Of a stretch of DNA of 64,000 nucleotides, positions 7,823 to 16,015 are shown in pieces. Position 1 is the first letter of the stretch. Each line of letters opens with the position of its first letter. The stretch comes from JAADHI01 sp964451325 (GTDB lineage: Bacteria; Nitrospirota; Nitrospiria; SBBL01; JAADHI01): the NCBI GenBank assembly GCA_964451325.1, contig CAYVHO010000001.1, positions 62,001-126,000 on the forward strand. Direction: 5' to 3'. The notes under the pieces were generated by a model that was not told where the DNA came from, searched no databases, and saw only the letters and a program-made list of their open reading frames with translations. Both the position numbers and the translations under genes were made by a program.

Positions 7823-9652
7823 ATGTGTGGAATAATTGGTTATGTCGGGCCGCGCAATGTGGTTTCTCTTGTCGTGGATGGTCTCAGAAGATTGGAATAT
7901 CGAGGCTACGATTCAGCGGGAATTGCCTATTTTTTAGAGGGAGAACTTCAACTCAAACGATCCGTGGGAAAGCTTGCATCCCTTGAAGCTATTTTACCAC
8001 CGACCCCCTCTGACGGTATTGCGGGCATTGGGCACACACGTTGGGCCACACACGGCAAACCTTCCGAAGACAATGCCCATCCGCATCGCGCGGGATCACT
8101 CGTACTGGTGCATAATGGCATTATTGAAAATTACCTTTCTTTGAAAAAAAAGCTTGAAGCCGATGGACGTGTTTTTACTTCAGATACGGACTCCGAAGTC
8201 ATTATTCATTTGATCGATTCTGCATACCAAGGAGGGGACTCTCTTGAAGCTTCTGTGCGACATGCCGTGAGCAAAATGAAAGGCAGTTATGCTTTTTGTG
8301 TCTTATCCGAAGATGCCCCGGAAAGCCTGATCGCGGTACGCTCGGGTTGCCCGCTTGTTGTGGGTCTTGGGGAAGATGAATTTTTTGTGGCGTCTGACAT
8401 TCCTGCTTTTTTGTCTCACACGCGCAAAGTGATTTATGTGGAGGACGGCGAGTTGGTGCGATTCTCTAAAAAGGGTTTTGAAATCAGTGATTTTAAAGGT
8501 TCAGCGCTGGTAAAAAAAGAACATCTCATTTCCTGGGACCCGGTCATGGCCGAAAAAGGCGGCTATCGTCATTTCATGCAAAAAGAGATTCATGAACAGC
8601 CCCGTGCGATTGTGGATACGATTCGAGGTCATGTTGCACCCGAAGCAGGAGAAGTGCTTTTGTCGGGTGCGGAGGAAATTGGCGATTTAATGGAAAATTG
8701 CCAGCGTATGGTCTTGATTGGTTGTGGCACGTCCTGGCATGCAGCCCTGGTGGGAAAATTTTTATTGGAAGGGATTGCCAAGATCCCGGTTGAAGTGGAT
8801 ATTGCTTCAGAATTTCGTTACCGCGACCCCCACCTTGGACCGGGGGATTGGGTGGTGGGTGTTTCTCAGTCGGGTGAGACGGCGGATACCCTGGCAGCGA
8901 TTAAAGAAGCCAAAGATAAAAAGGTGCCGACGCTTGCGATCTGTAATGTGGTCGGAAGCAGTTTGAGCCGAGAAACGGACGCGGTTCTTTATACCCATGC
9001 AGGGCCTGAAATTTCAGTCGCTTCCACAAAAGCCTTTACGACCCAGCTCACCGCTCTGGCTTTATTGGCGATTTATCTTGGGCGCAAAAGAGGCCATCTT
9101 TCAGAAGAAGCGGGTAAAGATTTAATTCATCAACTCTTGCTTTTGCCAAAGCAAATTGAAGTCGTGCTCAAACACGAAAGTCGTGTGGCTGCGGTTGCCA
9201 AACGCTTTTTTCGTCATCGAGATTTTCTTTATTTGGGACGAGGTGTGCTTTATCCTGTGGCTTTAGAAGGTGCACTCAAACTCAAAGAAATTTCCTATAT
9301 TCATGCGGAAGGTTATCCCGCAGGTGAAATGAAACACGGGCCTATTGCCTTAATCGATGAAAATATGCCCGTTGTCGTATTGGCTTTGAAAGACAAAGTT
9401 TACGAAAAAATGGTGAGCAATGTCATGGAAGTGAAAGCGCGGGGCGGCATTGTAATCGCTTTTGCAGAAGAGGGCGATACGGAATTGGCCCCGCTTGTGG
9501 ACGAAATCTGTTTTATTCCCAAGGTCGTGCCGATATTGAGTCCCATTTTAATGTGTATTCCGCTTCAGCTCTTGGCCTATCATATTGCTGTTTTCCGTGG
9601 CAGTGATGTGGATCAGCCCAGAAATCTCGCAAAAAGCGTGACCGTCGAATGA
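7823..9652 (+). CDS. glmS: Glutamine--fructose-6-phosphate aminotransferase (isomerizing)
   Basis: First committed enzyme of amino-sugar synthesis, forming glucosamine-6-phosphate from fructose-6-phosphate and glutamine. It begins MCGIIGYVG with the catalytic Cys2 after Met removal. An N-terminal glutaminase domain (GIGHTRWATHG) is followed by two SIS isomerase domains (IGCGTSWHAAL, SQSGETADT, SVASTKAFTT, YPAGEMKHGPIAL). It ends with the conserved LAKSVTVE. The 609-residue length is normal. A strong ribosome site AAGGAG precedes the ATG. It overlaps the helicase gene by four bases. No glmS ribozyme was recognised upstream; the leader contains a hairpin repeat instead. Confidence 0.96.
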   Translation: MCGIIGYVGPRNVVSLVVDGLRRLEYRGYDSAGIAYFLEGELQLKRSVGKLASLEAILPPTPSDGIAGIGHTRWATHGKPSEDNAHPHRAGSLVLVHNGIIENYLSLKKKLEADGRVFTSDTDSEVIIHLIDSAYQGGDSLEASVRHAVSKMKGSYAFCVLSEDAPESLIAVRSGCPLVVGLGEDEFFVASDIPAFLSHTRKVIYVEDGELVRFSKKGFEISDFKGSALVKKEHLISWDPVMAEKGGYRHFMQKEIHEQPRAIVDTIRGHVAPEAGEVLLSGAEEIGDLMENCQRMVLIGCGTSWHAALVGKFLLEGIAKIPVEVDIASEFRYRDPHLGPGDWVVGVSQSGETADTLAAIKEAKDKKVPTLAICNVVGSSLSRETDAVLYTHAGPEISVASTKAFTTQLTALALLAIYLGRKRGHLSEEAGKDLIHQLLLLPKQIEVVLKHESRVAAVAKRFFRHRDFLYLGRGVLYPVALEGALKLKEISYIHAEGYPAGEMKHGPIALIDENMPVVVLALKDKVYEKMVSNVMEVKARGGIVIAFAEEGDTELAPLVDEICFIPKVVPILSPILMCIPLQLLAYHIAVFRGSDVDQPRNLAKSVTVE

Positions 9653-11958
9653 ATGAAGCCCTGCAGCACCCCATCCTCTCCCAATTGAATCCTGAACAAC
9701 GTGCTGCGGCGGGACAGATTAATGGCCCCCTGCTTATCTTGGCGGGGGCGGGCAGCGGAAAAACCCGGGTGATCGTGCATCGTATTGCCTACCTGGTCGA
9801 AGGTTTAGACGTTTCTCCCTTTCGTATTTTAGCGGTGACTTTTACCAACAAAGCCTCGAAAGAAATGCGCGAACGTGTGTCCCGTTTGGTCTCGCCCGAA
9901 ATTGCTCGGAAACTCATGATTTCCACCTTTCACTCGGCCTGTTTACGCATTCTCCGTCAGCATGTGAATCTCTTGGGTCTTCAGAAAGATTTTGTGGTCT
10001 ACGATGCTTCAGATCAATTGGTCTTGATGAAAAGCTGTATCGCTGATCTCGAAATCAACGAAGATTTGTTTCCGCCCCGTTCTTTACTGAGTCAGATTGG
10101 AAAATTAAAACATCAACTGGTTTCGGCCGATGCCTATGCCAATCGTGCCGGGGAGTTCGGTTTTGAAGCGGCCTTAAAAAAAGTGTACAGCCTGTATCAG
10201 GAACGGTTGACGACCTTGAAGGCCCTTGATTTTGACGATCTCATTGGCTGCACCATTCAGCTCTTTCAAGAAAACCCCCGGCTTTTGGCCTCATACCAGG
10301 ATCGTTTTCAATACATCATGGTGGACGAATACCAGGATACAAATCATGCACAGTATCAATTGATTTGTCTGCTGAGTGCAAAACACAGAAACCTTTGTGT
10401 CGTCGGGGATGATGATCAATCCATTTACGCCTTTCGCGGTGCCGATGTCGGAAACATCTTAAGTTTTGAACGCGATTTCGCCGATACAAAAGTGGTGATT
10501 CTGAATCAGAATTATCGCTCCACCCGTACGATTTTAAACGCCGCTTCAGCCATGATCGAAAAAAACACCCGTCGAAAACAGAAAGATTTGTGGACTGAAA
10601 ATGCAGCAGGAGAAAAGATTGTTTGGGCACAAGTCCCGGATGAAAAGGCAGAGGCCCGTTTTATCCTCAAAAATATAAGGACTTTACGCGAAAGAGAAGG
10701 GGCGGTGCTCTCTGATTTTGCGATTCTTTATCGCACCAACGCGCAATCCCGTGTCATTGAAGAAGCCTTGCGGACGGCGGCGGTGCCTTATTTTATTTAC
10801 GGGGGGCAGCGTTTTTATGATCGCAAAGAAGTCAAAGACTTGATGGCTTATTTGCGACTTCTGATTTACCCGGATGACGATATCAGTCTGCGACGCATTA
10901 TCAACCTGCCCACAAGAGGCATTGGCCGCGTGACATTGGAGCGCCTGGCTGTTTTTGCTGAAGATGCGCAGATGCCCCTTTTAGAGGCCTTGCAGCACTT
11001 AGACGAAGCCGGGGTGTCTCCGCAAGGCAAACGTGGTTTGTCTGTCTTTTTTGAGTTGATGACCCGTTTGAAATCTTTTGTTGAAGATGCGCCGTTGCCG
11101 GAACTGATTCGTCATTTGATTGAAGAGATCTCCTATCTCGATTATCTTAAAAAATCTTTTGGCCCGGAATCTGAGAGTCGGATTGAAAATGTGCTCGAAC
11201 TGATTGCAGCGGCGGATCAATTTGTGCTGCAAACCCCGGAGACGGGGATGGATTGGGATGAAGACGAGGCCGTTTTAGATGAATCTGAAACACCAGGTTT
11301 AAAAGATTTTTTGGATCAGGTGGCCCTGGTTTCAAGCGGCGATGAAAATGAAGTGACGGAAAAACGCGTGACGCTGATGACCTTGCACTCGGCAAAAGGT
11401 TTGGAATTTCCCGTGGTTTTTATGGCGGGCATGGAAGACGGGCTTTTTCCGCACACCCGTTCTTTGAACGAATCGAAAGAGATGGAAGAAGAACGCCGTT
11501 TGTGTTACGTCGGCATGACCCGCGCAAAAGAAAGGCTGTATATGATTAGTGCGGCCCAGCGGCGTTTATACGGGACCTCACATTGGAACAATCCCTCTCG
11601 TTTTATCCGGGATTTACCGGAGGCAGAAGTGGAAATTGTAAAAGAGGCCCCCGCAGTCCCCACAGGCTATTCCAGCCAATCTTATGGGAAAAACCATTAC
11701 GCTGCGAATACCGGTGCTTATGCGCAAAATCGTTATGCTTCGTCTGCTCCCTCGCCAACAAGGACTTTACGAAAAAAAGAAGCGGGTGCTGAAAATGCAC
11801 AAATCGAAGCCGGGGCCATGGTGCGCCACAGTCGTTTTGGCATCGGACGGGTAAAACATTTCGAAGGGGCGGGGCCAAATCGAAAGATTACCGTGCTTTT
11901 TGAAAGCTACGGCATGAAAAAAATGGTCTTAAAATACGCAAATTTAGAGCTTTACTGA
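9649..11958 (+). CDS. pcrA: PcrA/UvrD-type superfamily 1 DNA helicase
   Basis: 3'-5' DNA helicase for repair and replication restart. Motifs in order: GSGKTRVI (Walker A, about residue 35), DEYQDTN (motif II), GDDDQSIYAFRGA (motif III) and TLHSAKGLEF (motif V region). These are followed by YVGMTRAKERLY (motif VI). The C-terminal ~55 residues (GAMVRHSRFGIG..VLFESYG) form the Tudor-like domain of PcrA/UvrD that contacts RNA polymerase. The 769-residue length is typical. The ATG overlaps the glmS stop as ATGA, suggesting coupling. PcrA and UvrD cannot be separated by sequence reading alone. Confidence 0.93.
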   Translation: MNEALQHPILSQLNPEQRAAAGQINGPLLILAGAGSGKTRVIVHRIAYLVEGLDVSPFRILAVTFTNKASKEMRERVSRLVSPEIARKLMISTFHSACLRILRQHVNLLGLQKDFVVYDASDQLVLMKSCIADLEINEDLFPPRSLLSQIGKLKHQLVSADAYANRAGEFGFEAALKKVYSLYQERLTTLKALDFDDLIGCTIQLFQENPRLLASYQDRFQYIMVDEYQDTNHAQYQLICLLSAKHRNLCVVGDDDQSIYAFRGADVGNILSFERDFADTKVVILNQNYRSTRTILNAASAMIEKNTRRKQKDLWTENAAGEKIVWAQVPDEKAEARFILKNIRTLREREGAVLSDFAILYRTNAQSRVIEEALRTAAVPYFIYGGQRFYDRKEVKDLMAYLRLLIYPDDDISLRRIINLPTRGIGRVTLERLAVFAEDAQMPLLEALQHLDEAGVSPQGKRGLSVFFELMTRLKSFVEDAPLPELIRHLIEEISYLDYLKKSFGPESESRIENVLELIAAADQFVLQTPETGMDWDEDEAVLDESETPGLKDFLDQVALVSSGDENEVTEKRVTLMTLHSAKGLEFPVVFMAGMEDGLFPHTRSLNESKEMEEERRLCYVGMTRAKERLYMISAAQRRLYGTSHWNNPSRFIRDLPEAEVEIVKEAPAVPTGYSSQSYGKNHYAANTGAYAQNRYASSAPSPTRTLRKKEAGAENAQIEAGAMVRHSRFGIGRVKHFEGAGPNRKITVLFESYGMKKMVLKYANLELY

Positions 11959-12113
11959 GGAGAGCTTCCTTACTCACGCTATGGATAAACCAAGGGCAAT
12001 AGAGGATATGGCATTAAAATGCAATTACGCAGGCTCGACCCTTTCACTCTCGGTGGAAGTGACTCCACCTTCAAAAATTACTATAGACCCTCTTCTCATG
12101 CATGGATGACAAA

Positions 12114-12159
12114 CCAGAAAAAAGAACCCTCCCAAATAGGGTCAAAATCGTTTTTCTGG
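12114..12159. terminator. Nested hairpin between helicase and toxin-antitoxin operon
   Basis: Outer perfect 9-bp inverted repeat (CCAGAAAAA at 12114-12122, TTTTTCTGG at 12151-12159) with an inner ACCCT/AGGGT pair. The A- and T-rich arms would allow termination in either direction. It lies directly upstream of the toxin-antitoxin promoter and so insulates it from the helicase operon. Confidence 0.5.
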
Positions 12160-12162
12160 CGA

Positions 12163-12200
12163 TTGACATGAAGCTAATACTTGATATAATGTCAAGTATT
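12163..12200 (+). promoter_or_regulatory. Sigma70 promoter with palindromic operator over the -10 box
   Basis: TTGACA (12163-12168), a 16-bp spacer and TATAAT (12185-12190): consensus boxes. A perfect 9-bp inverted repeat (AATACTTGA 12176-12184, TCAAGTATT 12192-12200) brackets the -10 box. A dimeric repressor bound here would block RNA polymerase. The downstream zinc-finger/HTH antitoxin is the natural candidate, as in MqsRA-type autoregulation. Confidence 0.8.
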
Positions 12201-12233
12201 CTCAGCGGAAAACTTCACATACGAATCATTTAG

Positions 12234-12554
12234 ATGACCGATTTGACGCCCCAATCGACGCCTATCTACGATCCCTTAAATTACAAGAGGGTCATGTGGC
12301 GTATTAAGGAAATTTGGGAGGAGGGGAGTGTCAAGTTTGTTCAGCATGCCAATCAGCAAATGAAAAAGCGAGGTCTGGATGTTTCTGATGTCGAGAATAT
12401 TATCCGATATGGACGAATCGTGGAACATAGCCAACCAGCCGAGTTGTGGAGATGTAAAATTGAAGGCCTTTCCCTTGACCACGGAAAGGCCGCATGTATT
12501 GTGGAGTTAAACAAAAGATTGATTATCATCACCGTGATATCGATCAAAAGGTAG
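12234..12554 (+). CDS. DUF4258-type toxin of a type II toxin-antitoxin pair
   Basis: 106-residue small basic protein resembling the DUF4258 family. Typical pieces are FVQHANQQMKKRGLDVSDVE, then a short beta-rich C-terminus with GKAACIVEL and RLIIITVI. This fold is related to RelE/MqsR-like RNases, and many members are toxins encoded before a YgiT-type antitoxin, as here. The start is uncertain: ATG 12234 has no clear ribosome site, while an in-frame ATG at 12294 is preceded by AAGAGGGT, which is very close. RNase activity is inferred from family and context only. Confidence 0.75.
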   Translation: MTDLTPQSTPIYDPLNYKRVMWRIKEIWEEGSVKFVQHANQQMKKRGLDVSDVENIIRYGRIVEHSQPAELWRCKIEGLSLDHGKAACIVELNKRLIIITVISIKR

Positions 12555-12585
12555 TGCCGCATCACAAAGCAAAAGGAGAGAGAAA

Positions 12586-13110
12586 ATGAAGTGCGATATT
12601 TGTGGTGCTAATATTGTTGAAGTGAAGACAAGCGATGAAGCGCCTTATTTTTATGACATGAGTGGTTTGAAAAACGTCTATTTAACGGGAATTCTTCTCG
12701 AGAGGTGCCCTGTCTGCGAAACAGACGCGCCAATTATTCCCAGAATAGTCCAATTACATCGAGTGATCTCCAAAGCGCTCCTTGAAAAGGAGGAACTACT
12801 AACAGGCGATGAACTTCGTTTCCTTAGAAAACAAGCTGGATTTTCAGCAAAGAGGTTTTCTGCGCTGTTGTTCGTAGACCCATCTTATCTTTCGCGCATC
12901 GAGAATGGTGCACATGATGCATTGGGGCCTCAAGCAGATAAACTCGCCCGCGTGATTGTCGCTTGTGGTAAACACAATGATGATACTAAAGGGGTTCTCA
13001 TCGAAACGGCTGATTTAATTTTAAAAACGGTCAATCTAGCAGAAAAAGGAGAATCTCCAGATCACCTTGTAATGACTCTAGAGAAAAATGACTGGGAAGA
13101 AGCCGCATAG
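12586..13110 (+). CDS. MqsA/YgiT-like antitoxin: zinc finger plus HTH
   Basis: 174-residue antitoxin-type regulator. The N-terminal YgiT-type zinc finger has CDIC at residues 3-6 and a second CPVC near residue 43. A helix-turn-helix of the Xre/MqsA kind follows (LTGDELRFLRKQAGFSAKRFSALL..DPSYLSRIENG). It starts 31 bases after the toxin gene with ribosome site GGAGAG. It probably neutralises the upstream toxin and represses the promoter at 12163-12200. The C-terminal ~40 residues are not recognised. Family assignment is good; pairing is inferred from adjacency. Confidence 0.85.
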   Translation: MKCDICGANIVEVKTSDEAPYFYDMSGLKNVYLTGILLERCPVCETDAPIIPRIVQLHRVISKALLEKEELLTGDELRFLRKQAGFSAKRFSALLFVDPSYLSRIENGAHDALGPQADKLARVIVACGKHNDDTKGVLIETADLILKTVNLAEKGESPDHLVMTLEKNDWEEAA

Positions 13111-13142
13111 ATCAACCCGAAATAAGTCAATTTCATTGCCTT

Positions 13143-13198
13143 CCACCCCTCGACTTTCGCATAGGGGTGGAGCAGGCCTGTGAAAGGGTCAGGCCTGC
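13143..13198 (+). terminator. Tandem hairpins after the antitoxin
   Basis: Two adjacent stem-loops: CCACCCCT/AGGGGTGG (13143-13150, 13163-13170) and GCAGGCCT/AGGCCTGC (13172-13179, 13191-13198). They lie about 30 bases after the antitoxin stop in the 300-bp gap before gatC and probably end the toxin-antitoxin transcript. No T-run follows. The rest of the gap holds nothing I can name. Confidence 0.45.
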
Positions 13199-13411
13199 GG
13201 AATTGCATAAATGAAGCACAGATCAAAATGCTGCAAGTCAACTTTTTCATAAGGAGACGATCACACTCCGTGCCCTCCGAAAGATCTTTTATCTGAAAAT
13301 TTAAAGATGGTCCTAAAATAAGCTGATTTGTCGCTTTACTGAAAAGAAAAGGTGACGTACTCTTGTGAGATGTCGTAAAATGAACGTTTCAAATCTCAGG
13401 AGTGCAAGTTT

Positions 13412-13693
13412 ATGGACAAAGAACAGGTTTCCTATGTGGCGACATTGGCACGTTTGGCCTTAAGTCCCGAAGAGACAGTGCAATTTGGTGGACAGTTGAG
13501 TGAGATTTTTTCTTATATCGAAAAATTGGATGAATTGGATACAAGTACTGTTGAGCCGACTTCTCACGTCCTGCCGCTTTCTAATGTGTTTCGGGTGGAC
13601 GCGGTAAAACCTTCTCTCCCTGCTGAAAAAATTGTCGAAAATGCGCCTGATCGGGAAGAGACTTTTTTTAAGGTGCCAAACATTATAGAATAG
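13412..13693 (+). CDS. gatC: Asp-tRNA(Asn)/Glu-tRNA(Gln) amidotransferase subunit C
   Basis: 93-residue clamp subunit of the GatCAB transamidosome, which converts Glu-tRNA(Gln) and Asp-tRNA(Asn) to Gln- and Asn-tRNA. The typical N-terminal segment VATLARLALSPEE is at residues 7-19 and the conserved DELDTSTVEPTSHVLPL in the middle. Ribosome site AGGAG is about ten bases before the ATG. It heads a run with panD, gatA, a GGCT-like gene, gatB and eno. The presence of GatCAB implies that at least one of GlnRS and AsnRS is replaced by the indirect pathway. Confidence 0.93.
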   Translation: MDKEQVSYVATLARLALSPEETVQFGGQLSEIFSYIEKLDELDTSTVEPTSHVLPLSNVFRVDAVKPSLPAEKIVENAPDREETFFKVPNIIE

Positions 13694-13730
13694 CGCGAAT
13701 TTTTATTGAACCAAGTATTGAGGACACAAA

Positions 13731-14096
13731 ATGTTACGACAGATGTTAAAAACGAAAATTCATCGTGCAACAGTGACAGAAGCCGAGCTGGACTATGAGG
13801 GCAGTATCACCATTGATGCGGCTTTGATTGAAGCAGCGGGCATGCACCCTTTTGAACAGGTCATGGTTTCTAATCTCAATAATGGCGAGCGTTTTGTGAC
13901 TTATGTGCTTGAAGGCAAGCGCGGCTCGGGTCAGATCTGTTTAAATGGCCCGACGGCCAGAAAAGGGGCGGTGGGGGATCAAGTGATTATTTTTTGTTAT
14001 GCCTACTATGACGAAGAGGAAATGAAATCTTACGAACCGCGTCTTTGCAAGGTCGATAAAAAGAATCAAATTGTGAGTGTCAGGAGCTCCTTTTGA
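13731..14096 (+). CDS. panD: Aspartate 1-decarboxylase precursor
   Basis: Pyruvoyl enzyme making beta-alanine from aspartate for pantothenate and coenzyme A. The autocleavage site is YEGSITID, with Gly-Ser at about residues 24-25. Other signatures are KIHRATVTEAEL and NGPTARKG. The 121-residue length is normal. It sits between gatC and gatA, overlapping gatA by four bases (TTGA). Ribosome site GAGG precedes the ATG. The placement inside the gat operon is unusual in function but clear in sequence. Confidence 0.95.
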   Translation: MLRQMLKTKIHRATVTEAELDYEGSITIDAALIEAAGMHPFEQVMVSNLNNGERFVTYVLEGKRGSGQICLNGPTARKGAVGDQVIIFCYAYYDEEEMKSYEPRLCKVDKKNQIVSVRSSF

Positions 14097-15553
14097 CTTG
14101 GACGGATTGTACCGCGCACGCGCTGCACGAAGCACTGATTAAAAAAGAAGTCTCTTCAAACGAATTGGTTACGGCTTTTTACAATCGCATTGACGCGGTG
14201 GATGGAAAAACCAAAGCCTATTTAAAACTGCTACAAGAATCAGCACTCACGCAAGCAGACGCGGCGGATCAACGCATCGCAAAAGGTGATGCTGGCCCGC
14301 TCACGGGGATTCCTGTTGCCTTAAAAGACAATCTCTGTGTGGAAGGCGTTCAAACCTCGTGTGCCTCCAAAATTTTAGAAGGGTTTATCTCTCCCTATGA
14401 TGCCACGGTGGTTTCGCATTTAAAATCAGCAGGGGCCGTCTTTCTAGGGAAGACCAACTTGGATGAATTTGCAATGGGTTCCTCCAATGAAAACTCTGCT
14501 TTTGCTGCGACACTTAATCCATGGAATTTGGCTTGCGTTCCGGGAGGATCCAGCGGGGGGTCTGCGGCAGCCGTGGCGGCTTCTGAAGCGGCTTTTTCTT
14601 TGGGCTCCGACACGGGTGGTTCGATTCGCCAGCCCGCCTCTTTTTGTGGCGTCGTGGGTTTGAAACCTACTTACGGACGTGTTTCGCGTTACGGACTGGT
14701 GGCCTTTGCTTCATCCTTGGATCAGATTGGCCCCTTAACACACGATGTGCGAGATGCCGCAACAGTTTTAAATGTCATTTCAGGTCATGACGCGATGGAT
14801 TCGACCTCGGCTGATTTGGCGGTGCCGGATATGACGGAATCGCTTTCATCAAAATTAACGGGGCTCCGCATTGGTATCCCCAAAGAATATTTTATTGAGG
14901 GCATTGATGCCGAAGTGGGTGCGGCCATCGAAAAAGCCATAGATCACTATCGTGTTTTGGGTGCTGAAATTAAAGAAATTTCTCTCCCACATACCGATTA
15001 TGCTGTTGCGACCTACTACATACTGGCAACCGCGGAGGCCAGCTCTAATCTCGCACGTTACGATGGTGTGCGCTACGGTCATCGCACAGAAAATCCAAAA
15101 AACTTGCTTGAGCTATACATGCAAAGCCGAAGCGAAGGTTTCGGCCCGGAAGTGAAACGACGGATTATGATTGGCACACATGTGCTTTCTTCAGGCTATT
15201 ATGATGCCTATTATAAAAAAGGACAGCAAGTCCGTACCCTGATTAAACAGGATTTTGATACTGCTTTTGAGTCCGTGGATTACATCTTAACACCCACTGC
15301 TCCGACGGCGGCTTTTCGCTCAGGGGAAAAAACAGGTGATCCGCTGCAAATGTATCTCTCTGACATCTTTACTATCTCAGTCAATCTTGCGGGTTTGCCC
15401 GCGCTCTCAATGCCTTGTGGATTTACAAAAAATGGATTGCCTATTGGGTGTCAATTGATTGCACGTCCTTTTGATGAAGCGGGTCTGCTTAAATGTGCCT
15501 ATTCTTTTGAACAAGCCCACGATTTCCACGAACGCAGAGCGCAGGTCGTATGA
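14093..15553 (+). CDS. gatA: Glu-tRNA(Gln)/Asp-tRNA(Asn) amidotransferase subunit A
   Basis: Amidase-signature subunit that releases ammonia from glutamine for GatB. The catalytic Ser-cisSer-Lys triad is visible: VALKDN (Lys), GGSSGGSAAAV (cis-Ser) and SDTGGSIRQPAS (nucleophile Ser). The 486-residue length is normal. The start is TTG at 14093, six bases after AGGAG, overlapping the panD stop as TTGA. Its own stop overlaps the next ATG (ATGA). This is the second gene in the window to use a TTG start in a TTGA overlap, after glmU. Confidence 0.95.
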   Translation: MTWTDCTAHALHEALIKKEVSSNELVTAFYNRIDAVDGKTKAYLKLLQESALTQADAADQRIAKGDAGPLTGIPVALKDNLCVEGVQTSCASKILEGFISPYDATVVSHLKSAGAVFLGKTNLDEFAMGSSNENSAFAATLNPWNLACVPGGSSGGSAAAVAASEAAFSLGSDTGGSIRQPASFCGVVGLKPTYGRVSRYGLVAFASSLDQIGPLTHDVRDAATVLNVISGHDAMDSTSADLAVPDMTESLSSKLTGLRIGIPKEYFIEGIDAEVGAAIEKAIDHYRVLGAEIKEISLPHTDYAVATYYILATAEASSNLARYDGVRYGHRTENPKNLLELYMQSRSEGFGPEVKRRIMIGTHVLSSGYYDAYYKKGQQVRTLIKQDFDTAFESVDYILTPTAPTAAFRSGEKTGDPLQMYLSDIFTISVNLAGLPALSMPCGFTKNGLPIGCQLIARPFDEAGLLKCAYSFEQAHDFHERRAQVV

Positions 15554-15987
15554 TTTATTTCGCTTATGGTTCCAATATGGATTTAGATCAAATGAAGATT
15601 CGCTGTCCGGGAAGCAGTGTCATTGGAATCGTTGAGTTGAAACATTACGCCATGGCCTTTACACGCTGGTCGCGTTCCTGGAAGAGTGGTACGGCGGACA
15701 TTTTACCCGAACGGGGCAAGTCGGTTTACGGGGTGCTTTTTGATCTGAGTTTTGAGGATTTAAAAAAGCTTGATAAATTTGCGGATTATCCCAACTCCTA
15801 CCTGCGACAGGATGTCCCTGTCTTTTTTGAAGGAGAGACTTTGCCTGCGATGACTTATGTGGCGAGACGGCAAGGGGTCTATCAGCCCTCAAAATCCTAC
15901 ATGGGGAAAATGCTTCATGGAGCGGAGCAAAACAGTTTGCCTGAGGAATACATTACTTTTTTAAAGTCAATCAAAACCCATGTTTAA
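15550..15987 (+). CDS. Gamma-glutamylcyclotransferase-like protein
   Basis: 145-residue protein of the GGCT/AIG2-like fold. The signature YFAYGSNM is at residues 3-10, followed by VYGVLFDLS and LDKFADYPNSYLRQDVPV. Family members cleave gamma-glutamyl amines or peptides to 5-oxoproline. The exact substrate is not deducible. It overlaps gatA by four bases and precedes gatB by 28 bases. A role linked to glutamine or glutamate turnover is possible from context only. Confidence 0.82.
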   Translation: MIYFAYGSNMDLDQMKIRCPGSSVIGIVELKHYAMAFTRWSRSWKSGTADILPERGKSVYGVLFDLSFEDLKKLDKFADYPNSYLRQDVPVFFEGETLPAMTYVARRQGVYQPSKSYMGKMLHGAEQNSLPEEYITFLKSIKTHV

Positions 15988-16015
15988 GGAAGCGCCACTA
16001 TTGAGGATAGGATAG

